A stretch of 64,000 nucleotides of DNA from Herbiconiux sp. (GTDB lineage Bacteria; Actinomycetota; Actinomycetes; Actinomycetales; Microbacteriaceae). The position numbers were made by a program, and so were the translations under genes. Below are positions 5,915-14,338 of this stretch, in pieces; the stretch's first letter is position 1; every line of letters begins with the position of its first letter. The notes below the pieces were generated by a model. That model searched no databases. It was not told the DNA's origin and saw only the letters and a list, made by a program, of their open reading frames with translations. The stretch lies in contig NZ_SCVE01000006.1 of the NCBI RefSeq assembly GCF_004297105.1, positions 1 through 64,000 on the forward strand, given 5' to 3'.

Positions 5915-7177
5915 TCACGGCGCGTCGGTGGCCTGCCGGGGTAGGGCGACCGGGTCGGTGACCGGCTCGCCGCGGTAGAGGTGCTCGAACGTCGTGAGCG
6001 TGCGGTTGATGTCGTGCGCCGCCACGATCGAGAGCGACTCGTTCTTCATGGCGTCGAGCTCGTCCTGCGGCAGCCTCAGCACGCGCTCGAGCTTCTCGGC
6101 GAGGTCTTTCTCGCTGCCCGGAGTGAAGAGGAATCCGTTCTCGCCGTCGTGCACGAGGTGCGGCAACGCCATCGCGTCGGCCGCCACCACGGGCAGACCG
6201 CTCGCCATGGCCTCCATGGTGGCGATGCTCTGCAATTCGGCGATCGAAGGCATCGCGAACACGGTGGCCGCCGTGTAGAGGCGCTGCTTCTCTTCTTCGG
6301 TGACGTAGCCCGTGAAGGTGGTGCGCGATCCGATTCCTATCTGGTTCGCCATGTTCTGCAGGTTCTTCAGCTGGTCGCCGCCGCCCACGATGTCGAGCTT
6401 CACATCGAGGTCGGCGGGCAGCATCTGAACGGCCTTGAGCAGCACATCGAGGTGCTTCTCCCCCGCGACGCGACCCACGAACAGGATTCGGTTCTCAGTT
6501 CGGGGAGTGAAGTCGGCCACGTAGTTGTCGGCATTGATGCCGCACGAGATGGCGTAGACGTTCGGAATGCCCGTGGCCTTCTCGAAGTAGTCGGCAGCCC
6601 TGCGCGTGGGAGCCGTGACCGCATCCGCTCGGATGAACGACCGCCGTGCGGCCGCCCAGGCGAGCCCGATCGCCCAGTTCTGCAAGAACTTCGGGATGCC
6701 CGTGAACGCTAGCATGTTCTCGGGCATCACGTGGTTCGTACCCACGATCCGGATGCCGCGCTTCTGCGCTTCGGTGGAGACACCGCGGCCCACGATGATG
6801 TGCGACTGGAAGTGCACCACGTCGGGCTTCACCTCGTCGATGATGCGGGCGCTGTTCTGCTTGATGCGCCACGGCAGCGCGAAGGTGAGCCAGTCGTGCG
6901 GATACCAGCGCCAGCTGTAGAGCCGGTGCACGGTGACCTTCTGGCCGTCGAAGATCTCGGTGTGGGTGCCGGGGCGCAGCTTCGCCGCGGGTGAGACGAC
7001 GTGCACGTCATGGCCGCGCGATGCCAGCCCCGACGCCAGGTGCTCGGAGAAACGCGCCGAGCCGTTGACGTCGGGTGTGAAGGTGTCGGCCCCGATGAGG
7101 ATGCGGAGCGGCCGGTCCGTCGTGCCGGGTGCGGGTGAGGCATCCGGTTCGGTGTTCGGATCTCGGGAGTCTGTCAA
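5915..7177 (-). CDS. GT4-family glycosyltransferase
   Basis: This is a 420-residue GT-B glycosyltransferase of family 4, of the type that transfers mannose or glucose to lipids such as phosphatidylinositol or diacylglycerol in Actinobacteria. The acceptor-side segment DTFTPDVNGSARF lies near 31-43. The donor-binding domain has GRVAGEKHLDVL near 235-246 and the E-x7-E motif (Glu314, Glu322) in IAELQSIATMEAM. No membrane segment is present, so it probably acts at the inner face of the membrane. I chose the TTG at 7177 because AAGGAAG lies just upstream and similarity begins there; the frame is open further but would run into the next gene. The exact acceptor cannot be told. Confidence 0.85.
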   Translation of the reverse strand: MTDSRDPNTEPDASPAPGTTDRPLRILIGADTFTPDVNGSARFSEHLASGLASRGHDVHVVSPAAKLRPGTHTEIFDGQKVTVHRLYSWRWYPHDWLTFALPWRIKQNSARIIDEVKPDVVHFQSHIIVGRGVSTEAQKRGIRIVGTNHVMPENMLAFTGIPKFLQNWAIGLAWAAARRSFIRADAVTAPTRRAADYFEKATGIPNVYAISCGINADNYVADFTPRTENRILFVGRVAGEKHLDVLLKAVQMLPADLDVKLDIVGGGDQLKNLQNMANQIGIGSRTTFTGYVTEEEKQRLYTAATVFAMPSIAELQSIATMEAMASGLPVVAADAMALPHLVHDGENGFLFTPGSEKDLAEKLERVLRLPQDELDAMKNESLSIVAAHDINRTLTTFEHLYRGEPVTDPVALPRQATDAP

Positions 7178-7226
7178 ACCGTGTTCTTCCTTGTCGTGCG
7201 GGCACGCATCATGTGAAGAAACTACC

Positions 7227-8141
7227 TTAGCGCTGCGCCTGCGGGTGGTAACGCGCCAGACCGAATACGCCGAGGATGGCGACGAGCCCGAATGCGAGGT
7301 AGGCGAACAATGCCCAGAGCGGTGCCTGGGAGGCCTCACCCAGGACGGTGATGCCGATGGCCACGGCCACCAGCGGGTCGATCACGGTGAGCCCCGCGAT
7401 CACGAGATCGGGCGGGCCCGATGCGTAGGCGTTCTGCACGAAGTAGCCGCCGAGCGCGAAGGCCGCGAGCAGTCCTACGACGGCGAGGATCGTGAGTCCG
7501 TCGAACTGGGACTGGAACAGGCGGCTGATGATGACCTTGGCCAGAGTCGCCACGAAGCCGTAGAGCACGCCGGCGCCCACGATGTACATCAGCGCCTTGA
7601 ATGTCTTGCGGAACGTGAGGAAGAGCACGGAGAGGATGACGAGGACGACCGCCAGCACGATGAGGATCACCGCGAGGTCTGCGGCCGTCACGGGCTTGTC
7701 GACGGCGGTGAAGGCCGCGACGAGCACGAACAGGCCCACGCCGCCCACGCAGAGCACGATCGAGATCACCGAGCTGCGGTTGAGCTTCACCTTGCTGATG
7801 CGCGAGTTCAGCACGGCGGTGATCACGAGCGCCACGGCACCGAGCGGCTGCACCACGATGATGGGCGAGAAGCCGAGGCTCGTGAGCTGGAACACCACCG
7901 CGAGACCGAGCATCAGCGTGCCCACCACCCAGGAGGGCCGTGCGAGCAGCGCCATCATCTGCTTGGCGTTGAGGCCGCTCTCGACCTCGCCGATCCTCGC
8001 CTCGACCTTGGCCACACCGCGGTGCTGGAACTGGGCTCCGAGGCTCAGGAAGACCGCACCCACGAGGGCGATCGGGATGCCGATGAACTGCTTCGGGTCG
8101 AACGCGATCTGCTCGCCGATTTGGAGGAGTTCAGGAGGCAC
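7227..8141 (-). CDS. DMT-superfamily membrane transporter
   Basis: The product has 304 residues and nine or ten hydrophobic segments in the EamA/NIPA-like arrangement of two repeats (about 17-150 and 150-295). The conserved phrase FSPIIVVQPLGAVALVITAVLNSR in the first repeat and DPLVAVAIGITVLGE in the second are typical of the Mg-transporter/EamA branch common in Actinobacteria. The substrate is unknown. The GTG start has a TANNNT hexamer six bases upstream. It is divergent from def. Confidence 0.8.
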   Translation of the reverse strand: MPPELLQIGEQIAFDPKQFIGIPIALVGAVFLSLGAQFQHRGVAKVEARIGEVESGLNAKQMMALLARPSWVVGTLMLGLAVVFQLTSLGFSPIIVVQPLGAVALVITAVLNSRISKVKLNRSSVISIVLCVGGVGLFVLVAAFTAVDKPVTAADLAVILIVLAVVLVILSVLFLTFRKTFKALMYIVGAGVLYGFVATLAKVIISRLFQSQFDGLTILAVVGLLAAFALGGYFVQNAYASGPPDLVIAGLTVIDPLVAVAIGITVLGEASQAPLWALFAYLAFGLVAILGVFGLARYHPQAQR

Positions 8142-8147
8142 CCGACG

Positions 8148-8153
8148 ACACTA
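8148..8153 (-). promoter_or_regulatory. -10 hexamer, leaderless DMT gene
   Basis: On the minus strand this reads TAGTGT and ends six bases before the GTG at 8141, so the transcript would begin at or next to the start codon. Confidence 0.45.
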
Positions 8154-8171
8154 CCCCGGTGCCCTCGCGGA

Positions 8172-8177
8172 TAGGCT
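8172..8177 (+). promoter_or_regulatory. -10 hexamer, leaderless def
   Basis: TAGGCT ends six bases before the ATG at 8184. No ribosome site is present between them. The spacing predicts a leaderless mRNA. Confidence 0.5.
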
Positions 8178-8183
8178 TAGTGA

Positions 8184-8750
8184 ATGGCCGTTCTCCCGAT
8201 CCGGATCTCCGGCGAACCCGTTCTGCACTCCCCCGCCGCCCCGGTGACCGAGTGGGATGACGATCTCCGCACCCTCGTGGCCGACATGTTCGAGACCATG
8301 GATGCCGCGCCGGGCGTGGGTCTCGCCGGCCCGCAGGTGGGCGTGCCCCTCCGCCTCTTCGTGTACGGCTGGACCGACGACGACGAGGTCCTTCACCGCG
8401 GCGTGGCCATCAACCCCGAACTCTTCATCACCCCCACCTCCACGCTCCCTGCCGACCCCGACGACGAGTCGGAGGGCTGCCTGTCGTTCCCGGGCGAGCG
8501 CTTCCCGCTCGTGCGCGGCGCGAAGGCCATCCTCCGGGCCACCGATCTCGAGGGCGTCCAGTACGAGATCGAGGCCGACGGATGGCTCGCCCGCATCTTC
8601 CAGCACGAGTTCGACCACCTCGAGGGCCGGCTGTACGTCGACCGTCTCGAGCGGCCGTTCAACCGGGTGGCGGCGAAGATCGCCCGCAAGCGCGGGTGGG
8701 GCGAGCCGGGCAACGCCTGGCTTCCCGGAACCGACGACCTCGACGCCTGA
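8184..8750 (+). CDS. def: Peptide deformylase
   Basis: Peptide deformylase removes the formyl group from the first methionine of new proteins, using a metal bound in the active site. All three motifs are present: GVGLAGPQVG at 44-53, EGCLS at 97-101 with metal-ligand Cys99, and QHEFDH at 140-145 with His141, Glu142 and His145. At 188 residues it is the usual size for the actinobacterial type. It stands alone, with the DMT gene divergent and azlD convergent downstream. Confidence 0.95.
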   Translation: MAVLPIRISGEPVLHSPAAPVTEWDDDLRTLVADMFETMDAAPGVGLAGPQVGVPLRLFVYGWTDDDEVLHRGVAINPELFITPTSTLPADPDDESEGCLSFPGERFPLVRGAKAILRATDLEGVQYEIEADGWLARIFQHEFDHLEGRLYVDRLERPFNRVAAKIARKRGWGEPGNAWLPGTDDLDA

Positions 8751-8789
8751 GCGGCACTTGCGGCACTTGCCGCCGCATCCGGGGCCTGG

Positions 8790-9095
8790 TCAGGTGAAGG
8801 CGCGGATGAGGGCTGCCACAGCCGCGGCGGCGATCACCACGAGCACGAACGGCACCCGCAGCGCGTAGAGCCCGGCGGCCACCACCACGGCGGGCAGCCG
8901 CGCGTCGACCTGGATCGACTGCCCCGCCCCGAGCGTCTGCACGGCGATGAGAGCGGCCAGCAGCGCCACGGTGAGCAGGTTCGTGATGCGGGCCACCGTG
9001 GGGTGCTCGAAGGCGCGTGGTGGCACGAGGTAGCCGGTGACCTTGAGGGCCACGCAGATCACCGAGGCCAGGATGACGATCTGCCAGGTGGTCAT
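8790..9095 (-). CDS. azlD: AzlD-family exporter subunit
   Basis: This small membrane protein of 101 residues has about four hydrophobic helices. AzlD forms a two-part exporter with AzlC for branched-chain amino acids or related compounds. The phrase ALKVTGYLVPPRAFEHP near the N-terminus and the LRVPFVLVVIAAAAVAALIR end are typical. Its start overlaps the azlC stop by ATGA, which supports the pairing. Confidence 0.85.
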   Translation of the reverse strand: MTTWQIVILASVICVALKVTGYLVPPRAFEHPTVARITNLLTVALLAALIAVQTLGAGQSIQVDARLPAVVVAAGLYALRVPFVLVVIAAAAVAALIRAFT

Positions 9096-9805
9096 GTCGA
9101 CTCCCCCGGCTCGCGCGGGGTGCGGGCGAAGAGATTGAACCCGCCCACCACGATGGCCACCACGGCGGCCACGATGACGGGCAGCCCGGGCACCAGCACG
9201 GGCGTGAGCAGCGTGGCGACCAGCGCGGCGGCCACGGCCACGGCCTGGGTCTGCCGCACCTTCAGGCGGGGCCAGAGCAGCCCGAGGAAGGCTGCAGCCG
9301 CTGCAGCGTCGAGACCGTAGGCACTCACGTCACCGAGCAGATCGCCGATCAGTGCGCCGATGAGCGTGGTGAGGTTCCAGCCGACGTAGATCAGGATGCC
9401 CGTCACCCAGAAGCCGAGCCGCTGGGCGCTCGGCGTCGTCTGCGCGGTCGACACCGCCACCGATTCGTCGATGGTGAGCTGCGCCGCTGCGGCGCGGCGG
9501 AAGAATCCGGGACCGATCACGGGCGCCATCCGGATCGAGTAGAACACGTTGCGGGTGCCGAGGAGCGCCGCACTGGTGACGGCGGCGCCCCCGGCGGTGA
9601 GGCCGCCTGAGGCCAGCACCCCGATGAGGGCGAACTGCGAGCCGCCGGTGAACATCACGAGGCTGAGGAAGCAGGTCTGCCAGATGTCGAGCCCCGACAG
9701 GGTGGCCAGGGCGCCGAACGACACGCCATACGCCGCCGTGGCAAGGCCCACCGCGAGTGCGGCACGCAGTGCGGTGCGCTCTTCGGGGGTGCGGGGTGAC
9801 GACAT
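9092..9805 (-). CDS. azlC: AzlC-family exporter subunit
   Basis: The 237-residue membrane protein has the family phrases AAYGVSFGALATLSGL, MFTGGSQFALIGVLASGG and LLGTRNVFYSIRM in the first half, with the IDES segment near 133. About eight membrane segments are expected. The exact substrate may be branched-chain amino acids or analogues. I chose the ATG at 9805; the frame is open far upstream but similarity starts here. Confidence 0.87.
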   Translation of the reverse strand: MSSPRTPEERTALRAALAVGLATAAYGVSFGALATLSGLDIWQTCFLSLVMFTGGSQFALIGVLASGGLTAGGAAVTSAALLGTRNVFYSIRMAPVIGPGFFRRAAAAQLTIDESVAVSTAQTTPSAQRLGFWVTGILIYVGWNLTTLIGALIGDLLGDVSAYGLDAAAAAAFLGLLWPRLKVRQTQAVAVAAALVATLLTPVLVPGLPVIVAAVVAIVVGGFNLFARTPREPGEST

Positions 9806-9937
9806 CCGATCAACTCTGCCAGATGCCACCCCCTGGCCGGGCAGTCCGCACACACCGAAGTGGCACCCTTGGCAAGCCCTGGTTCGCCTTTTCTCCCCGG
9901 CGTAGCCTGCGAGGGCAGCAGGACGGACAGTGTGAGA

Positions 9938-10249
9938 ATGCCGAAAGACCAGAAGTACTGCCGGGTGATCCACCACGGCGGACGAGACTACCTCGCCACC
10001 CCGACGATGGCCGAGATCTTCCACGCCCATGTGCGGGACATCCTGGCCCGTGGCGATACGGAGCTGGTGCCGCTTCTGCACAGTGCGGGAGTCGATCTGC
10101 TGCTGATCTCGCCGGTGAACCCTCGCCACACCCTACGGCGCGACCCGGCCCTCACAACGAAGGCCCTCACAACGAAGAAAGGCCCCGCGGGTGGAGCCGC
10201 GAGGCCTTCGCTCCCCGACTTGGACTCGAACCAAGAACCTGCCGGTTAA
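9938..10249 (+). CDS. Small protein with run-on tail
   Basis: The first 60 residues, beginning PKDQKYCRVIHHGGRDYLATPTM and ending VPLLHSAGVDLLLISP, look like a real small domain. I cannot assign it to a family. After that the frame runs through a 15-base in-frame tandem duplication (ALTTK twice), the terminator of the tRNA gene and 40 bases of tRNA-Asn itself before meeting a stop. The tail is probably not conserved, and the gene may have lost its original stop codon. Treat the C-terminus with caution. Confidence 0.45.
   Translation: MPKDQKYCRVIHHGGRDYLATPTMAEIFHAHVRDILARGDTELVPLLHSAGVDLLLISPVNPRHTLRRDPALTTKALTTKKGPAGGAARPSLPDLDSNQEPAG
10147..10176. repeat. 15-bp exact tandem duplication
   Basis: GGCCCTCACAACGAA occurs twice in a row (10147-10161 and 10162-10176). 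It keeps the frame of the surrounding ORF and repeats five codons. Confidence 0.8.
10178..10208 (-). terminator. Terminator of tRNA-Asn
   Basis: AAGGCC and CGCGG pair with CCGCG and GGCCTT around a short loop, and the stem ends two bases past the tRNA 3' end on the minus strand. Confidence 0.65.
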
Positions 10250-10282
10250 CAGCCGGCTGCTCTGCCAATTGAGCTATCGAGG
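10210..10282 (-). tRNA. tRNA-Asn (GTT)
   Basis: The minus strand gives acceptor arm TCCTCGA/TCGGGGA, D-arm TAGCTCAATTGG, anticodon loop CTGTTAA with GTT, T-loop GGTTCGAGTCC and discriminator G. All arms pair well. CCA is not encoded. Confidence 0.95.
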
Positions 10283-10334
10283 AATGCTGCTGGAACAGCG
10301 TGAATACACTATCACCCATTTCGAGGGCGTTCGA

Positions 10335-11339
10335 TCAGTAGCCGGCCTCCGGGTCGACGACACCCACGAATTCCCCGGTTTCCCGGAACGCGGAGACGTT
10401 CTGACGGATGCGCGCGGCCAGCAGCGGCCCGGTCATCTCGGGCGTGTCCGCCGTGTGCGGCGTGATGATCGTGTTGGGCGTCGACCAGAGCGGATGACCG
10501 TCGGCCAACGGCTCCGGGTCGGTGACATCGAGCCCGGCACCGGCGATGCCGCCCGACTCGAGTGCCTCGACGAGTGCGGTGGTGTCGATGAGTCCGCCGC
10601 GGGCGATGTTCACGATGTGAGCCGAAGGCTTCATCAGCTCGAACTCGGTCTGTGAGAAGAGCCGTGTGGTGTCTCCGGTGAGTGCGGCTGCGACCACGAC
10701 GACGTCGGCGGTCGGCAGCACCTCGCGCAGGCGATCGACGGTCACGGTGCGATCTGCTCCGGGCACAGCCTCCGAGCTCCGGCGCACCACGGTCGAGGTG
10801 ACACCGAACGGCTCGGCCAGGCGCAGGAACTCACGGGCAATGCCCCCGGCGCCCACCACCACGATCTCGAGGCCGTAGAGCGATGATCCCGCCTTGTCAC
10901 CCCAGCTGCGTGCACGGATGCGGGTGGGAAGCTCCCGGAGCAGGGCGAGAGTGAGGGTGAGGATGTGCTCCGCCACCGGTTGCGCGTAGGCACCCTTGGC
11001 GCTCGTGACGATGAGGCCGGGCCGGGCATGACCGCGCACCACGTCTGCGAAGCCCTCGACCCCGGCCCAGGGCAGCTGCACCCAACTGATGTCCGGATGC
11101 GTGCGCAGAACCTCGGCGAGATCGGAAGCGCCATCGTTGTCGAGCCAGATCACGCCGCGGGTGTCGTCATCGAGCGGCGCCACCGTGCCGCCGGCATCCG
11201 TCACCGCCTTCTCGAAGCGCGGCCGGCTGATGGGGAGGATTGCGATGGGGCCCTGGACAGGTCGCTGATCAGGCGCGAGGGCCGTCGTCGGCGTGGCTAG
11301 CACGGCTTCGTGGCGACCCTCGAAGCGGGACGGGCTCAC
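10335..11339 (-). CDS. D-isomer 2-hydroxyacid dehydrogenase
   Basis: This 334-residue NAD(P)-dependent dehydrogenase of the D-2-hydroxyacid family has a Rossmann loop GAGGIAREF near 171-179 and the substrate arginine in NIARGGLID. The catalytic glutamate lies in DVTDPEPL and the catalytic histidine in ITPHTA near the C-terminus. The family acts on lactate, glyoxylate, phosphoglycerate and other 2-oxo acids, and the sequence does not fix the substrate. Residues 1-28 before the fold look unstructured. The GTG start overlaps the stop of the ABC gene by GTGA, so the two are translationally coupled, which is an unusual partnership. Confidence 0.85.
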   Translation of the reverse strand: MSPSRFEGRHEAVLATPTTALAPDQRPVQGPIAILPISRPRFEKAVTDAGGTVAPLDDDTRGVIWLDNDGASDLAEVLRTHPDISWVQLPWAGVEGFADVVRGHARPGLIVTSAKGAYAQPVAEHILTLTLALLRELPTRIRARSWGDKAGSSLYGLEIVVVGAGGIAREFLRLAEPFGVTSTVVRRSSEAVPGADRTVTVDRLREVLPTADVVVVAAALTGDTTRLFSQTEFELMKPSAHIVNIARGGLIDTTALVEALESGGIAGAGLDVTDPEPLADGHPLWSTPNTIITPHTADTPEMTGPLLAARIRQNVSAFRETGEFVGVVDPEAGY

Positions 11340-12319
11340 CGCAGTTCATCCGCATCCGGGCCGCCTGCCTCGTCAGCGCCGTCGTCGTCGCGTTCTGACT
11401 CATCGTCGACGGCGTCGCCTTCGAACGCATCGCCTTCGAACGCATCGTCGTCGAACTCCTCGGCGTCGGCATAGCCGTCTTCGATGGGATCGGCATCGGG
11501 ATCCGGCTGGTGCGGCCCCTGCGTCTCGCGGGCGAGCCCGACGACGTAGGGGTGGCGCGGGTCGCCGAGCACCTCGTCGATCGTGCCGAGCCCGACCACC
11601 AGGCCCTCGTGGATCACCGCGATGCGGTCGACCGACCGTCGCAGTGCCTCGAGGTCATGACTCACGATCAAGGCGCTCGCCCCTCGAGCGCGTTGCAGCC
11701 CCGCGATCACATCGATGACGGCACCGCGCACTGAGACGTCGATGCCCGCGGTCGGCTCGTCGGCAATGAGCAGCACCGGGTCGAGGATGAGGCCGCGTGC
11801 CACGGCCACCCGCTGGCGCTGGCCGCTCGAGAGCTCGTGCGGCTGCTTCAGCATCGTGCCCACGGGCAGGAGCAGGGCATCCACCAGCGTGGCCGCCTTC
11901 AGACCGGCCTCGTGCCGGTCGTAGCGCTTGTCGCGCAGGAAGAGCGGCTCGGCCACGAGCTCGGCGACCGTCATGTTGGAGGTGAGGTTGGAGCCGGCAT
12001 CCTGCGCCACGTAGCCCACGCCCATGGTGAGCGAGTTGAGCTTCGAGCGCTTGAGTCCGCGCATCTGGAAGCCGAGCACGTCGAGCGATCCGCCCACCAC
12101 CCGGGGCGAGTTCTCCTTGCCGGCACGCACTGCTGCCTGCCCGGATGCGACGTGCGCGAGCGTCGACTTGCCCGAGCCGCTCGACCCCACGAGACCCACG
12201 ATCTCACCCGGTTCGATCGTGAGGGTGAAACCCTTGACCGCGGTGAACGCAGGGCTCACGCTGTGTGACGGATACTCGATCGTCACGTCGGACGCGGTCA
12301 GTACGTTGCGTTCAGCCAT
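11336..12319 (-). CDS. Orphan ABC ATPase with acidic repeat tail
   Basis: The 327-residue ATPase has Walker A GSSGSGKST (45-53), signature LSSGQRQR, Walker B LLIADEPTA, and the H-loop in IVSHD. The fold is closest to the nickel/peptide (DppD/OppF) type of ATPase, in line with DPRHPYVVGL near 257-266. No permease or binding protein gene is adjacent. After about residue 270 the protein has a tail of some 55 residues rich in Asp and Glu, including FEGDA twice in tandem, also visible as a DNA repeat at 11417-11446. Such a tail is not part of the family. TAGGCT lies nine bases before the start. Confidence 0.8.
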   Translation of the reverse strand: MAERNVLTASDVTIEYPSHSVSPAFTAVKGFTLTIEPGEIVGLVGSSGSGKSTLAHVASGQAAVRAGKENSPRVVGGSLDVLGFQMRGLKRSKLNSLTMGVGYVAQDAGSNLTSNMTVAELVAEPLFLRDKRYDRHEAGLKAATLVDALLLPVGTMLKQPHELSSGQRQRVAVARGLILDPVLLIADEPTAGIDVSVRGAVIDVIAGLQRARGASALIVSHDLEALRRSVDRIAVIHEGLVVGLGTIDEVLGDPRHPYVVGLARETQGPHQPDPDADPIEDGYADAEEFDDDAFEGDAFEGDAVDDESERDDDGADEAGGPDADELR

Positions 12320-12345
12320 CAGGCTTTGAGCCTATGCGGTTCGCC

Positions 12346-14334
12346 CTAATCCGCCAGGAAGGCGCGGCGGTCGGCCTCGAGTTGCACGAGCTGCCGCTGC
12401 AGCTCGCGGTAGGTGTCGGGGTCGGCCACGGCGTCGGTGCGCTGGAGGCGCCCGATCACCTCGTCTTTTCGCCGGCGCAGGTGCCGCTGGATGAGGTCGC
12501 TGGTGATGCGCCGCAGGTAGGTCTCGGGCTGGCGGTCGGGCCGCTCCGGGATGGGGGCCACAGCCAGCTCTTCGACGAGGCCCTTCATCTCGGGCGGCAC
12601 GTCGGCCTGCACCTGGGCCACCCAGTCGGGCTGATCGAACGCGTCGAGGTTGCGGCCGATCGAATCGCGAACCGCGGCCAGAGCCGCGTTGCTGAAGCCG
12701 CAGCCGCTCGCCAGGGCGAGAAGCTCCTTGCCCACGACCGTGGGCGCCTGCAGCATGGCCATCAACGCATCGCGCTCGGTCCGCACGGCCGTGGTCGATG
12801 GCAGCTGCGTGATCGTGACGGGCCGCGCCTCGGGGATCGGTTCGAGCGTGGTCACGGATGCCGAAAGCGGGTCACTCGCACCGCCCCGGCCGGTCGCCGG
12901 GTCGAGCGCCTGGGCCCGAGGGTTCTGCAAGCCGCTGCTCGGCGCGCCTGAGCTACCGCCGCGCTCGAGCGCCCGATCCGGTGTGCCCGACCTTTCGCCT
13001 CGGTCGATGCCCTTGCTCCGCGAGCTGTTCTCGACCTCGCGGCGCACGTCGTCGAGTTCCATCGCCAGCATCTTGGCGAGCTGACGCGTGTAGGCCGGGC
13101 GCAGCGCCGAATCCCGGATGTCGGCCACGATGGGCGCCGCATCGCGCAACGCCGCCACTCGGCCCTCCACGGTGTCGAGGTCGTAGGCCGCGAGCTTCTG
13201 GGCGATCACGAACTCGAACATCGGCCGCTTGCCCTTCACCAGCCGCCGCACGGCATCGTCGCCCTTGGCAAGCCGGAGGTCGCACGGGTCGAGACCGTCA
13301 GGCGCCACGGCCACATAGGTCTGGGCGGCGAACCGTTGCTCCTCGCTGAAGGCGCGCAGGGCGGCCTTCTGGCCTGCCGCATCGGGGTCGAACGTGAAGA
13401 TCACCTCACCGAGCCCCGCCGCGTCGTCGGAGAGCACGCGCCGCATGATCTTGATGTGGTCGACGCCGAACGAGGTGCCGCAGGTGGCCACAGCGGTGGT
13501 GACACCGGCGAGATGGCAGGCCATCACATCGGTGTAGCCCTCCACGACCACCACCTGGCGGCTGCGTGCGATGTCTCGCTTGGCGAGGTCGAGACCGTAG
13601 AGCACCTGGGCCTTGTGGTACACCGCCGTCTCGGGGGTGTTGAGGTACTTCGGGCCCTTGTCGTCGTCGAACAGACGGCGGGCGCCGAAGCCCACGGTCT
13701 GCCCGGTCTGGTCGCGGATGGGCCAGATCACCCGGCCACGAAAGCGGTCGTAGGTGCCACGGTCGCCGGCGCTCAGGAGGCCGGCCGCCGTGAGTTCCTG
13801 CTCGGTGAAGCCGCGACCCTTGAGATGTTTGCCGAGGTTGTCCCAGCCCTGAGGGGCGTAGCCCACCCCGAAACGGGCGGCGACGGTGGCGTCGAAGCCG
13901 CGCTCGCCGAGGAAGGCGCGCCCCGCATCCGCGCCCGGCGCGGTGAGCTGCTCGCTGAAGTACTCCCGCGCGGCCTCATTTGCGGCAAGCAGTCGTGCAC
14001 GGTTGCCGTGGTCGGCCGCCGCGCCGCCGTCTTCGTAGTGCAACTGGAAGCCAATGCTGGCCGCCAGACGCTCGACTGCTTCGCTGAACGTGACGTGGTC
14101 CATCTTCTGAAGGAAGGTGAAGACGTCGCCGCCCTCGCCGCAGCCGAAGCAGTGGTAGTAGCCCACCTGCGGGCGCACGTGGAAGCTCGGCGACCTCTCG
14201 TCGTGGAAGGGGCACAGGCCCTTCATCGAGCCCACGCCGGCGCTCTTCAGGGTGACGAAGTCGCCCACCACATCGGCGATGTTGATGCGCGACCGGACTT
14301 CGTCGATGTCACCGCGACGGATCAGCCCTGCCAT
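12346..14334 (-). CDS. dnaG: DNA primase
   Basis: DnaG makes RNA primers for the replication fork. The 662-residue protein has the CHC2 zinc motif (Cys41, His44, Cys62, Cys65) followed by GGDVFTFL, then the catalytic core with the Toprim segments VVVEGYTDVMA and FTFDPDAAG, and a C-terminal helicase-interacting region beyond about 450. I chose the ATG at 14334, which starts with the conserved GLIRRGDIDEVR; the frame is open upstream. A TATCCT hexamer ends six bases before it, inside the end of dgt, so dnaG may have its own leaderless promoter as well as read-through from dgt. Confidence 0.96.
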   Translation of the reverse strand: MAGLIRRGDIDEVRSRINIADVVGDFVTLKSAGVGSMKGLCPFHDERSPSFHVRPQVGYYHCFGCGEGGDVFTFLQKMDHVTFSEAVERLAASIGFQLHYEDGGAAADHGNRARLLAANEAAREYFSEQLTAPGADAGRAFLGERGFDATVAARFGVGYAPQGWDNLGKHLKGRGFTEQELTAAGLLSAGDRGTYDRFRGRVIWPIRDQTGQTVGFGARRLFDDDKGPKYLNTPETAVYHKAQVLYGLDLAKRDIARSRQVVVVEGYTDVMACHLAGVTTAVATCGTSFGVDHIKIMRRVLSDDAAGLGEVIFTFDPDAAGQKAALRAFSEEQRFAAQTYVAVAPDGLDPCDLRLAKGDDAVRRLVKGKRPMFEFVIAQKLAAYDLDTVEGRVAALRDAAPIVADIRDSALRPAYTRQLAKMLAMELDDVRREVENSSRSKGIDRGERSGTPDRALERGGSSGAPSSGLQNPRAQALDPATGRGGASDPLSASVTTLEPIPEARPVTITQLPSTTAVRTERDALMAMLQAPTVVGKELLALASGCGFSNAALAAVRDSIGRNLDAFDQPDWVAQVQADVPPEMKGLVEELAVAPIPERPDRQPETYLRRITSDLIQRHLRRRKDEVIGRLQRTDAVADPDTYRELQRQLVQLEADRRAFLAD

Positions 14335-14338
14335 CGTT

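Noticed and set aside
6933-8174. A 413-codon plus-strand frame opposite the GT4 and DMT genes
   Set aside because: His/Glu/Asp-rich repetitive translation typical of antisense frames; spans two certain genes.
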